DNA of 64,000 bases. It comes from Lepidodermella squamata. Its lineage: Eukaryota; Gastrotricha. A program made the position numbers and the translations under genes. How positions within the stretch are numbered: position 1 is the first letter of the stretch; the number at the start of each line of letters is the position of its first letter. Location of the stretch: assembly GCA_047495785.1 (NCBI GenBank), contig JBLDXI010000019.1, positions 620,001-684,000 of the forward strand, read 5' to 3'. Below the pieces are notes generated by a model. That model saw only the letters and a program-made list of their open reading frames with translations. It was not told the origin of the DNA and searched no databases. Shown one piece after another: positions 52,039 to 63,464 of the stretch.

Positions 52039-55000
52039 TTTTCAACATTCTCGACCTTGAGGCGAACTGTGGTAGGTATAGCTCATTTTCTTATTCATAA
52101 TTATTTTGCTTCGTATCGAAAAGCGCAAAGCGGTTGACGGAAAAGAATACTTAAAAATTCATAGAACAAAAGAGTCTGTATTTGCTGATTAAATCAGGTT
52201 GTTAAATCATTCTCGTACAACAAAAGATGAAAGTTTTTATTTTTGCAATCGCAACGGCGTTTGTTGTCCCAATCAATACAACAACAATTCACCGATTTGA
52301 GTAGGGTATATATGCAGGTAAAGAGGCGAAATAATAGGAATCAAGCGTACGAGTTTTCGCGACACAGCAAAAGGAGCCTAATTCTGCCCTTCCGCCTTCT
52401 TTTGTTTATTCTAGGTCGGCAACACTGCTGCTGGGTCAGTAATAATATTAATAATAATATCGCGCCGCGCCCTACTTACAATTGTCGATCGATATCATTA
52501 AGGCGGCTGTTAAAAGTCTGCTGCCAAAAATCGAGTTTACACGTTAGGGCAAACCACTTGGCGTCTCTCGCATTGTAGCCAAACGCTGAATTATTTGTTT
52601 GCACGCGTGCTTGTTGCACTCGCTCGACAGGCGTCGCCTTCCCGTAGGTGCGAAATATGTGAACATGCAGAGAGGGACGGGGGGAGGGGGCGCCCTCTAC
52701 CAGCCCACGCGCCTATTTTTCCACCGCCGCCACCGCCAGCCAATTATACTCATTTCATACCATATAGGCTTGTCACTTGATTTTTCAGCCCACAGTATAA
52801 TTGTTTATGATCTTTTGTAGCCCAACCCACTCGCTGTTTTTGTGTTTGCATTGATGTTGTTTCGAGACGAGACTCGGCGTCGCAATTCACCTCGTAAAAA
52901 TAAAGGCACTGATCGCAAATGTCACACAAAAACAATGACAAACGCTATTCATGTCCAGTGCCCTTCATCTGATGATATTTTCCCCCGGCTGTTAGGTAAT
53001 ATCTCGGTCAATGTTTACCTACCTGACTATACGACGAGATTTCCCTGCAGCTCACGTTCAAGTTATTACTATTATTATTATTGCGTTAATATATTAATAA
53101 ATTAAACAACGTGACCCGGGTGTGTCTTGGAGCCCGGATGGGCGCCTCTTTCTAATCACGCCGCAGCTATGTGAGCAACAACACCTTGCTTGTTGTAATA
53201 ACAATAACATTGTCGAGGAAATTGTTGTGCTGCTCAGCATGTGTATGTGTTTGCTCGCCGTTTACCTGATTACTCGCGCCGCCGCTGGCCGACAACGTGC
53301 AATAAATGCGCACGTCAATTGCTGCCGGGGTCATCGTCGCCCTCTCGCCTTGCGGTCAAGTCGGCCCGGCCTCTAATAATAACGAACAACTGACAACGCG
53401 CGTACGTTGTAAAGGTCTCTCGCGCGCGCTCAGCTCGTCCTTCCTTTTACGCTGCCCCACCCCCATCTCGTTGCTTTTCACTTGTTTTCACACATGGATG
53501 ATTCAACAACTGTTTTCATACATATACCTGACATGTTTTGACTATCCAGTCAAGTATTTGCAACAACAAAGCTATAGAACTTTGAATTTTACGAAAAATC
53601 AAGCTTTTCGTTAAACCACCTTAATTTTCGAAAGAGGTTGAAATTCCCTGGAAAAACTAAGTAATTAGGCAGATCTTTCTTTGATGTTCCTTCCAATCGT
53701 ATTTTACAGATTTTATCTCAGATTTTACTCGATTTTCGGCCCGCATAAGTACGAATTGAACTCCGGCGAATTTTGTCGCAAATATTTACTTGTTTTCGGA
53801 AAAGCTCCATCGGCGGCACAAAAATATCCTGCGGTACAACATTTTTAGAGTCATTTATTTACCAATAAGTGTACACAGTATACTTCACTTCCTAATGCAC
53901 CAAATTTCCCTCATTTTTCGAGAGATTTACTTATGGCTTAATTTTGTCTTTTTTTGTTTTGATGAGATCACGAGTGCAACTCCATTTCCGATTTGACTTC
54001 AATTATTCAAGCAGAAAAATATTTTTATTTTTTTCCCGGATTGTATATTTGCTTGACTTTTACAGTAATTCAATTTTACGAGTTACCTATCCACTCGCTA
54101 CTCAAATTGTAGTAACAATAATGAATGATTTGTTGATAAATAATAAAGCGCGTTAATTTGCATCCGAATTAATTTACGTGAGCGCAGCTATATATTGTTA
54201 CGTTTTTGCAAAAGCGGCGTATAAACAAAACGCAAGTGGGCCATTTCTTATAAAATATGCACACCCAGGCACTTATTCGCACCTGGTTGTTTGCCGTGTT
54301 TGACTGTTGACTGCTGCGCGTTTTATTGCAGCAGCAGCAGCCGAAAGTCTCGGAAGCGATACTACACAAGTTTCACCTAATATTGGAGTTGTCGCGCTGG
54401 ATCGCGCGCGCGCGCATTTTCTCGCGCTTTTTAAGGCGGCGCCGTTTTATTGCGCACACGCGTTTAATTATTACTACGACGCGCCGCGCATACCAAAAAG
54501 CCGTTAATCGTTTCAATTCGACTAACCGCCCGGCTGTTTGTGCGTTATCAGCGTGTCTGGTTTCTCGCGACGGTTTTGATTCATTTGACTTGAATAAGTA
54601 TACACTAGGTATAAGGCGGTAATGGCTGGCTAATAGTAATAATAGTATAATATCACCAGCAGGTGTATAGTAGGAATAACAACATGTATGATTTCATTAG
54701 CTGTATGTATGAGACAGCGACGCACAAATGAGCGCGTCAAAGCGGCGCGCGGTTGCACGACCGGGCGTTTTCGCGCGCCAAGACGCGCCCGCATTTTATT
54801 GCGCGCTAATAATATTTTCCGCGCCCGCATGTAATAATTATTTCTTGCGCGCGCGCGTGAACGAGCGGTAGCGGCAGTATAAGCGCTATATATACCTGTG
54901 CCTAGTTTTCTCGATGGCGTATTATTATATTCAGTTAGGTGGGTAATAATAACAATAAAATGCCAAGTAATAATAACACACAAACAACGCTGCGACAATT

Positions 55001-56100
55001 TTGCGCGTCATCAGCAGTCGTTCGTTTGTCATTTGTTTCCGCGGGCGCGCGAGCGAGCCTGGTCCCAGCGTAGCCAGTACTATACAACTGCAATACCTGT
55101 GCGGTGAATGAATAGCCTCGGCCGCTCCCGTGTCTCCCGTGCGCCTAGTAATAAAGCCTTTTCGCCTTTATTAAAGTAATCTATAATAAATGTAGAGAAA
55201 ACGCACGACGATTACGCGCGCTTCATATTTTTAGCGCACCCTAACCCGCGCGCATTGTTGATTAGCGTCAAAATACCGTGCGCGCTATCGCATGGATTTT
55301 TCATATAATATATAGTAAAAAGCTTGGATTTTGCGCGCAAGACGCTTCGAGCGGTGGCCCTAGTGGCGTAAACAAAAGAGACAAAACCGCCAACCAACGG
55401 GACTCTTTATCATCATCATCCATCAGAGAGTGCCGATCGGCCATAACCAAACTTCCTTTGTTGTTTAGGCACACGGGCGAGGTTGTAAAAATAGAACGCA
55501 TAAATAATTGCCGAGTAGGCATGCATGCTTGCTAAGCGCTTCATCCGCGTTGATTAATCTCGATGCGAAACAATCATTGCATTTCGCGCTCGTTTTTAAT
55601 AAAACTTTTTCCCGCCCTCCTCCACCGCCTCCCTCCCGCTCGCCAACACCCGAATGTGTCAACAACACAGATCGGCGCTCTTTTTGCGCGCCTATTTATT
55701 TTCGGGTGGTCAAAGGCGCAGTTGATCATTGTAGCAGTATAATGTATTCGCAGGGTCGCATTATTTATTTTTGTTGATTATATTGTTGTCGAAGGTGAGC
55801 ATTGTCGAATTTCATCATCTTTTCTGACCAAGAAAAACAACCCTTTCACGTCGTGCGTGTTTTTGTTGCGCTCGCGCTATTTTTATTACTATTCATTCAC
55901 CCGTTGGCCATTTCTTATAACGATCGCGCATTATAACACTCCCAGGTATATTATTTTTAGGCGCCACGTGCTGTCAATAGAAAAACGCATCAAATTTCAA
56001 CAATGTATAATGCGATTGCTTAAAACATTTTCCCTATTATTTTTGTAGTATATTTATTCTTGACATCGTATAGGTTTTATCATGACTTTATAACCTGGAC
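52039..56100. promoter_or_regulatory. Long non-coding stretch upstream of the type I receptor gene
   Basis: Four kilobases with no splice-compatible conserved coding sequence. It is compositionally distinct: frequent GCGCGC runs (54405-54480, 54730-54860, 55020-55060, 55210-55260), TAATAA-type trinucleotide runs (52440-52460, 53070-53100, 54640-54655), a CAG run near 54330, and Pro-type CCNCC tracts (52725-52740, 55610-55630). In a genome with gaps mostly under 1 kb, this length suggests a large regulatory region for the gene at 56101. Confidence 0.5.
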
Positions 56101-59100
56101 ATGATTGCGAGACTAACGTTAATCAGCGTTTATTCGTTCATTTTTTACGCATCCCCGGTCCGGCTCGATGACAGTAATCTTTTAAATTCTTTCGAGAAAC
56201 AGAATTAAATAAAAATTGATTTTTTTTTAGCTTGTGATGCCGGTCGGCCCATCGAATCAGCAGCGAGATACCCGAATATCGGGTCTTACATGCAGTTATA
56301 TCTATCCCTATCGTTTTCATGTTCCGGACCATTGACCAGGTGGGATTATTTGTCGCGGACTGCAAGTGAACATCACGTTTATTTGGCTGTATGGCGACCG
56401 ATTGGCGATAATAATTATCAATTAGTCGGAACAAATGTCGTCAACGCGACTCACCCAGGTGCTCACTCTTTCTACGTACCAGAGGCCTATCAAATCTACG
56501 TCGAACCTGGAGATGTGATTGGTGAGTTAATTTCCGAAAATTTCGGATTTTTACATGATATTTCAATTTTTTAGGTTTACATTACGAAACGCCCAACATT
56601 TCGCAATACGCGTTAATTGTGCCGTACATCGACGTTTATTCGCTGCAGGGCACGTTTCGCATGAGTGAATTGTCCGACGTCTTGTCAGCTCCTCTTGGCC
56701 ATTCGGAAATTTTACAGAAAAATGGCCTTTTGGACACTGGCCAAGTTCCAACATCGCTGCTTCAAAGATCTCGCCTTCCAGCTTTACGAGCGATTGTAAC
56801 AGGTATTTCACAATCCACCTTAAAAATCCCTTTCGGTTTTTTTCATTCCTCCTAATTTAATTCGAGTGTGAGAATTTCTTCTCACTAGTAGATCTAGTAT
56901 TATTTCGGGTTTCATCATTTACTCCCCTAAACACTCCTCCCTCATGATTTCATGATTAATTTCTGATGATGATTACGTTGAAAAGCGAAAGTTGCCTCTA
57001 AATGGCAAAGCTTTCCGTCGGATTCAATGGTGGCTAAAACTGCGTTGAAAAAACCGCCATGGGCTCTCGGCGGCGGCTTCGTTTTGCCGCCGCTTGTTCC
57101 GCAAAAATCGGCTAATCCTCCGTCGACTTCAACTTCTACTTCCACTACTACGTCTACGACTTCGACAACTTCGAGACCGAGCTTCGACATTAGCACGCCT
57201 GTCCCCGCTATGAAAGGTTCTTATATAAATTAGCTCTTCTTCAATTTTTCTTTAGTTGCTTGGAAAATTTTAATTGCGTTGCGCGTGCATTTTTTTCTGC
57301 TGCGACTAATTCATTTCCTGATTTATTTACATTAATTTTACCTTTGCCTGCCTGCGTTGATTATTTCTTATGTATTATTTTGCGTGGTTTGCTCGGTCAT
57401 CAGCTGTTCACTGGATTAACCTATTCGCGGGGAATTTGCCTAAAAAATCGGAGCCTAAAATTAACAAAACGCGTCAAGTTCAAAATGGCCACGTGAGGCC
57501 GGCCCCATTTGACCTAATTACGACAATAACAACGCCGAAATTAACGACAACAACTACGCAGTTAATGACGACATCGACCACAACTCGGCCATTAATAACT
57601 GTGCCGATGATTGTAATAACTACGTCGACGACGACGAAAAAGATGACTACTACTACAACAAGTAAAGCAACTACACCAGCAACTACAACTCGAAATTACC
57701 AGAATGAACTTGCGATGAATAACGGTGACTATTTCGATAAGGCGGTGATTGCGGTTCGCAGCCATCACGACGACCCGCGCCAGTATCAGCCGCACCGCAA
57801 GCCTCTTCTCATCGTGCCAACTACGACAATAAAAAGTAAAGAGATAGTCACCCAACCGTCATCATCGTCGTGAAATTGGCGCACATACCTAGCCGTTGTC
57901 AACTTTACGTCACTTCGCACTTTAATTATTATTAGAAAACTCCACCTTAATTTTGTTTTATTTTCCGCACTTTTTTCGTTAACTATTATAATTTAATTTA
58001 TTGTGGGAATATTTCTTTAAATTAGCCGTGGTCTAAATTTGTGATAAATTTGTGTACATTAGCGATTGACGGCGGGCTTTATAACAATGCGAGGCCCATA
58101 AATTTGAACCCATACGAGCCCCAACCCTCGGCCGCCTCTTCGGAGCCGAATCGCAACAGCCAACAAGGCGCGCCGTTGCGAACGATGCCGCAGTGGTACC
58201 ACCGCGCCATAAGCAGTTACAATTACAACAAATTGATGATGAACACGAAACCGATTCAGTTGAAACTGCTCGCCGAGCCGAAAGCTTTCGTGTCGCCCAG
58301 CATTGTTCCGATGGTTACGAATGCGCCGCCGGATGTTACGATAATTGAAGGTGAAACAAATCGCCGTGATGCGCGTAAACCCGTGTTTTTTTGCGTCGCG
58401 CACACCGTGTTCCCCGTTCTGTTTTGTGTTTTCATCGTCGTTATTGTGCATTGTTATACGTTCACGTTTACGTTCCTTCGCCATTCATCGATTCGTTGGT
58501 TTTTCAAGTCGTCGCGCTTTTTGTGTCGTTTTTGTGTCACCTTGTGGCGACCCTATTGCTTGAAATTGCTTGCATTTTAATATGAGGGAGTAAGAATTTT
58601 TAAGATAGATTGAAAAATATTTTAAGGAAAATATATTTACCGAATAATTTTGCCAACAGCAAACGGCAATCGTCGAGCCTATTCCAGTGGGTTTGAAATC
58701 AGAGGCATCGACCTGAAATTTTCACTCGAATTCAAAACTGCGGCACCTAAACTAATAACGCAAATAATAATGAATAGTGATAACTCGTTAGACGGTAGAT
58801 TTTATAACAGTAATAATAAGTTGTATGAGCAACCTGAGCCAGTGAAAATTTGCTCGACGTTAGGTCCACCAATTAGCGCTGAAAATGAATTAACGACCGT
58901 GACTGATGGTTATCTGAGCCCGCGATCGCAAGGCTTCAACGCATTGTCAATGTCAACCCGCCTTATTGCTTGCCCTATTTACTTTCTCCCCGCTCTAGTT
59001 ATTTTGCTTGTTTAGATTTTTCTAGCTAAACCGGTAAAAACAATAAACCTATATCGTCAAGCTTATAATTTCATTTTATTTGTGAATTTTTTCGAAATTT

Positions 59101-61263
59101 TTATGATAAATTTTGACGTCTTCCCCGCAGAAACTGTCCCGATTAATTATGCCGCTGAGAGGGCGAAGGTTGCGATAGCGAAATCAGCTCAATTCCCCGA
59201 GGGTGAGCACCCGTTATGGTCAGCCTCGACCCGAAGCAACGCCCCTAAGAATTTCTACCACCAAACCCCGCCGTCGGACGATCGAGACGTCGAAACGCAT
59301 CTGCCGCTCATCCCGCTGTCGACGTCGACTCGCGCCTCGCCTGTCATGACGACCCTCGTTGTTTCTGAAACAGGTTTGGAAAGCGTGGCCGTTCGCCAGC
59401 GCCAACAGCAACTCAATAATAAGGCCGATAAACCGCACGTTAAGCAACAGCACATCAGCGGCGGTTCGAGCCGCGAGCAAATAAATAATAATAACATCGT
59501 AGTCTCGGGTCCGCCGCCGCTTAGCTTCACCGATCTCACTGTTAATGGCGTAAAAGGTGCATTATTATTTTTTCGTTAATTTTCAGTTCGAATTTTATTT
59601 CTTATTATTTATGTTCATCACCGCATTATAGAAGTGAAAGTTAGGCGAAGATTCACGCCCGACTATTACATTTACCAAGTAGAGTTGGCAAAGAGATTAT
59701 ACCGGCAAAAAGGTTCTTGAAAAATGCGCAAATCGGGGGTTTTAACATTTGAAATTTGAGCTTGCCGCGCCATTGAAATAAATAAATATAGCTTTTGCGG
59801 CTTGATTGAAAAAGGCTCGCCTTCCAATTTCGCTTAACAATTTCAAATGTTTTCTTTTCAATTTCTTTTCAGTCTGGCTGATTATAACCCTCGTCAGTGT
59901 TTCGGTCTTCGCGTTATGTACGATTGTGGCAATCATACTATGCTGCTCCTTTCCCCGTGCCAAAATGTAAGTTCGAATATCATCGGTATAAATATTTCCA
60001 TCCTTAAAATTGAGGTTCAATATCTAAATTTGAGCATTTTCCCGATTTTTTTTGCGATTTCGATTGAGGGTCCTCCTTTTATCGGAACCAAGTTGAGCAG
60101 TGAGCAGAACCTAATTTGCTGTAGCGTAACCAAATTTTGGAATTTTCTATGGGCCTGAAATCACTTTTCGGATATTTCTTGGGTATCCTGATTGACCGCA
60201 ATAAGTCAAATAAGATCATCATTAAATTGAGCGTAAAATTCTCTATAAGACTGAATTTTCAAAGAGTGACTCTTGGCATATTTCGAAGTTCTTTCCGAAG
60301 TTTTCCGATAACGGATATTCATCTCAAAACGATTGATTGAGTTGGGGCTTGGGGTTGGAGTTGGGAAGTCAAGGTTAGGTTATTAGGGTTAGACATTGGT
60401 CAGGGTTCAGGGCTCATGTTAGGGGCAGGGATGGGAGCCAGGGTTAAAGTTAAGGTTAGGTTTAGGTATTGGTCAGGGCTCAGGGCTCAGGGCTCATAGG
60501 CTAGAGGATGATCAGGGTTCAGGTTTGAGCTTTGCCTTTGGCTTAGGATTGGGGAGTTTAAGGTTAAGGTTAGGGTTGGGATTTGGCCAGAGTTCAGGGT
60601 TCGTGTCAGGGTTAAGGTTAAGGTTAAGGTTAGGGTTGGGGTTTGTCAGGTTTAAGGTTTGCGTTATATAGGGTTAGGATTGGGAGTTTGAGGTTCATGT
60701 TAGGTTTAGGGGTTGATCAGGGTTCAGGATTCGGGTTAAGTTTAGGCTTAGGTCGAGTTTCGGGTTTCTCGGGGTTTTTCCCGAGTTAAATTTAGGGCCC
60801 TTGCTTTTACCCAATAACCTTTTTCGCATGGGAAAAATTTTGTTTTGGATTATATGATCTTTTTTTGCGTTTTAGTGGAACCGCTCCGCCATATCCGTCG
60901 CACGAGGAGACGACTAACACATCTGACGCAGCCAGTGACAGCGACCCGCTGCCGATGACGAAGGACTTGGGCGTCGACCCGGTGATGCGCATCCTCTCGT
61001 CCGTGCAAGACCCAGAAGTCGCTGCCATGGCGATCGCGGCCGCGACCAACAACCACGGCTGCGGTGGCTCGTCGAGCCAGCCAGCTTCCTCAATATCAGC
61101 CGAGCGGTCTAGCGGCGGCCTAACCGGGAAATCGACAGGCCGGCTGCACGGCCATCATAGCAACCACCATCCAACCATGTCGAACACGCATACATGGCGA
61201 GCCCAGCAGCCTATTGACGTTTTTGTCGGCAGGACTAGGGTGATAGGCGACTACAACAACTGA
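56101..61263 (+). CDS. Type I mucin-like single-pass receptor, novel architecture
   Basis: Eleven exons: 56101-56173, 56231-56521, 56575-56802, 56992-57216, 57404-57835, 58063-58350, 58660-58908, 59131-59556, 59632-59712, 59873-59966 and 60876-61263; 924 aa in one frame. A signal peptide (residues 1-24) is followed by an ectodomain starting DDTCDAGRP with a beta-rich module: VYLAVWRPIGDNNYQLVGTN, HSFYVPEAYQIYVEPGDVIG and LHYETPNISQYAL. Then come Thr/Ser-rich mucin-like stretches (about 225-270, 300-360), Asn/Pro-rich segments and one TM helix (VWLIITLVSVSVFALCTIVAIIL, about 765-787). The cytosolic tail of about 135 residues is rich in Ser, Gly and His. Introns 1-9 are all phase 1. I do not recognise a family; a ligand-binding role is inferred only from topology. 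The exon 4 acceptor is uncertain (56985 or 56992). Confidence 0.75.
60340..60790. repeat. Degenerate telomere-like repeat tract in intron 10
   Basis: Over about 450 bp the + strand repeats variants of GGTTAGGGTT, GGTTAAGGTTAGG and TTGGTCAGGGTTCAGGGCTC, with many TTAGGG and TTAGGT units but no clean array. It is strongly G-rich on the + strand with almost no C, unlike its surroundings. It lies within the long 909-bp intron 59967-60875 of the receptor gene. It looks like a decayed interstitial telomeric or related minisatellite. Confidence 0.7.
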
Positions 61264-62317
61264 TGGCGCAAGGCTAAATAGTGGTGAAAATGCTGGTGGG
61301 GGGTTTGTCAGTGGCTGCACACGAACAATTTCTCGTCTTAGAATCTTCAGTTTGTAAAGGAATGGATTATATGCAAAACTTGTTTCTAGCGTTGTGTCAT
61401 ACTGTAAATAGTCGATGAAATCGAAAAATTGATTTTAATTATTTTTATGGCAAATCAAAAATTGATCAAGCGCGCATGACCTACTACGACTACCTCGAAA
61501 TCTGCTGTTTTTCTTGAAGATAATTTTACCTGTAAATTATTTGGTGTTATATATCTGCCTTAATTTAGAGCCTTGGACAGCTTGTTTACCGTTGCTTTTT
61601 TTTCTGTCGATCGCGCTACCTCAACTTGTGTAAAATCAAATTTCAAAATTTACCGTATCATTTAATCAAAAAAAACCACATGATGTCTGGTTGAAGCTTA
61701 TTCAACTCTTCTGTTATATTGGCTAAATAATAATACTTCGTGACTTTATTGCAGAAACGAAACGTTTGCTCTTTTCTTAAAGATAAATTTTAAAGATGAC
61801 ATTTGAAATGATGAAATAAATGAAATTCGTTGATTTTCGCATCGACTTTTCCATCAAACCAGTATTCGAACTTCAGTCACCACTGAAAGGTGAAAGACGC
61901 GAAATCACTAAGCAAAATCTCGAGAATGGGCACATGCGGTTCGGTGAACTCACCCTCCTGCTGTGTTTTGACTTACTCTGGTTGTTAGGGGAGCGCGGGC
62001 TTAATGGTAAGGACAAACTACTGAAAAATGTCTACAACTTGTATACATATTTTGGTTTTACCTTTTACCCTACAAAATTCTTGCCGATGATTGGCGAAAA
62101 TATTTCTTGAATCAGATCGCTGAAATAATGTTCCCCCTTCATGGAATCTGTACTTAACCTCAGAGTGCGTGATAGACGATAGACCCAAGCACTTTTAGTT
62201 GGAATAATTTATGCTGCTATGATTCATTTTACATCACAGTTGTATGATGAATAATGTGCTATCTGACTGATAAAAGCTTGTCGTATATTAAGGGCAAAAA
62301 ATAGTAGGAATAGCAAC
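61264..62317. other. 3' UTR and intergenic, no gene seen
   Basis: AT-rich sequence after the receptor stop. The 61820-62110 frame has a dubious coding character (no family motif, no splice partner). The promoter of the kinase should lie at the right end. Confidence 0.45.
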
Positions 62318-63064
62318 ATGGCATCTACGATTTGTAATCGGGTGGAAATGCTTTCAATCAAAACAGTGTTTGTGCTTGGTTTGCCCGGGGCCGGTAAAGG
62401 AACTCTTTGCAATAAGCTCGTCGAGGTAAAATCATGAATCTCTTACTAATTCCCCGACTTCAGTTCTCATTTTTTTCATTCAAGAAATACGGTTGCTGTC
62501 ATGTTTCAGCTGGTGATGTTTTGCGTAAGGCTCGAGATGATCCAACTAGTCCGGACCGTCAGCTATTGATGGACTATCTCAAAGAGGGACGGCTGGTGCC
62601 TAATAGCGTTATCATGGATATTTTGGATCGAGACATTGAAACTCAGCTGAAAACAGCCAAGTCCCCATTGGTTTTAGTCGACGGTTTCCCAAGAAGCCTA
62701 ACTAACCTTAGCGGCTGGGAAGATTCTCTTGGTCAAAAGTATCCGGCACAAGCAGTCATTTTGCTTGAAGGATCTAGTGAATTGTTCACGGATAGATGCC
62801 TCAAACGAACTGGTCGCCCTGAGGATACACTCGAGACCCTGAAAAAGAGGCAAGTATACCAGATGACTTATAACAAGAGGTTTTTGGTTTAACTGATTCG
62901 TTCTATCTAGAGTTCAGAATTTCTACGACCAGTCCCACGTGGTGGTTGATCATTTCAGTGGTAAACACATGCTGTATCGATTTGACAGCTCAGGTGACAA
63001 GGATGCTGTTTTCAATGCAGTCGAAGGGAAACTACTAGAACTAGGGATTCTCTACTCAAAATAG
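62318..63064 (+). CDS. UMP-CMP kinase / adenylate kinase family nucleoside monophosphate kinase
   Basis: Phosphorylates a nucleoside monophosphate with ATP. Three exons, 62318-62425, 62485-62849 and 62911-63064; 208 aa, about the normal length for the cytosolic short-LID form. P-loop GLPGAGKGT (21-29), HVSAGDVLR (substrate-binding), DGFPR (102-106) and a short LID, CLKRTGRPEDTLETLKKRVQNF. The last intron starts GC rather than GT (AG|GCAAGT), which alone keeps the frame and restores KKRVQNF. AMP against UMP/CMP preference cannot be read from the sequence, though the short LID and GR-x-ED-T fit the UMP-CMP/AK1 group. Confidence 0.85.
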
Positions 63065-63464
63065 TTTGCTTTTAGCTAGACTGACTTCGCCTTACTCAAA
63101 AACCCGAAAGAGTGGAGACTTTCAGTCGCGAGCAAGTAAAACAAATAAATCCTTTTCATGAAGACCAAAGCACTAATGCTCTACTGGCAACTGCCAAACA
63201 ACATCCAAGTCAGATCAATCTCTAGTTTATTCTTCCATATCTCTATCGTCATTGGTAATTTATCATTGACTAAATATTATTTACCTCACAGATCTTAGGC
63301 GGCTTGAGATTCTTAAGCAATCAATTTTCTAACTAGTGAAAAATTACCTATATAGACCAAACTTTCACGGACAACATCATACAGGTTATTGAATTGAGGA
63401 ATGACGGTTTTCAATGAACCGTCTCAAGGTTTTCCAGAAGACCCATATACTCGTACGCATGTAA
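63065..63464. other. Intergenic, no gene seen
   Basis: 400 bp between the convergent kinase and membrane-protein genes. It holds both 3' UTRs. No feature recognised. Confidence 0.5.

Noticed and set aside
54169-55777. Several frames of 60-120 codons on both strands
   Set aside because: Low-complexity GCGC-rich translations (Arg/Ala-rich) with no splice sites joining them and no family motifs.
57120-57670. Simple ACT/ACG repeat called as a microsatellite
   Set aside because: It codes in frame for the Thr/Ser-rich mucin segment of the receptor, bounded by valid splice sites.
58345-58585. Hydrophobic frames after receptor exon 6
   Set aside because: They lie within intron 6 of the receptor model; exon 6 to exon 7 splicing keeps phase 1 and gives a continuous frame.
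60365-60790. Clean telomere end or subtelomeric array
   Set aside because: The tract is degenerate, internal and within an intron whose flanking exons join in frame.
61820-62110. 96-codon frame upstream of the kinase
   Set aside because: No recognisable domain and not joined in frame to the kinase; probably chance.
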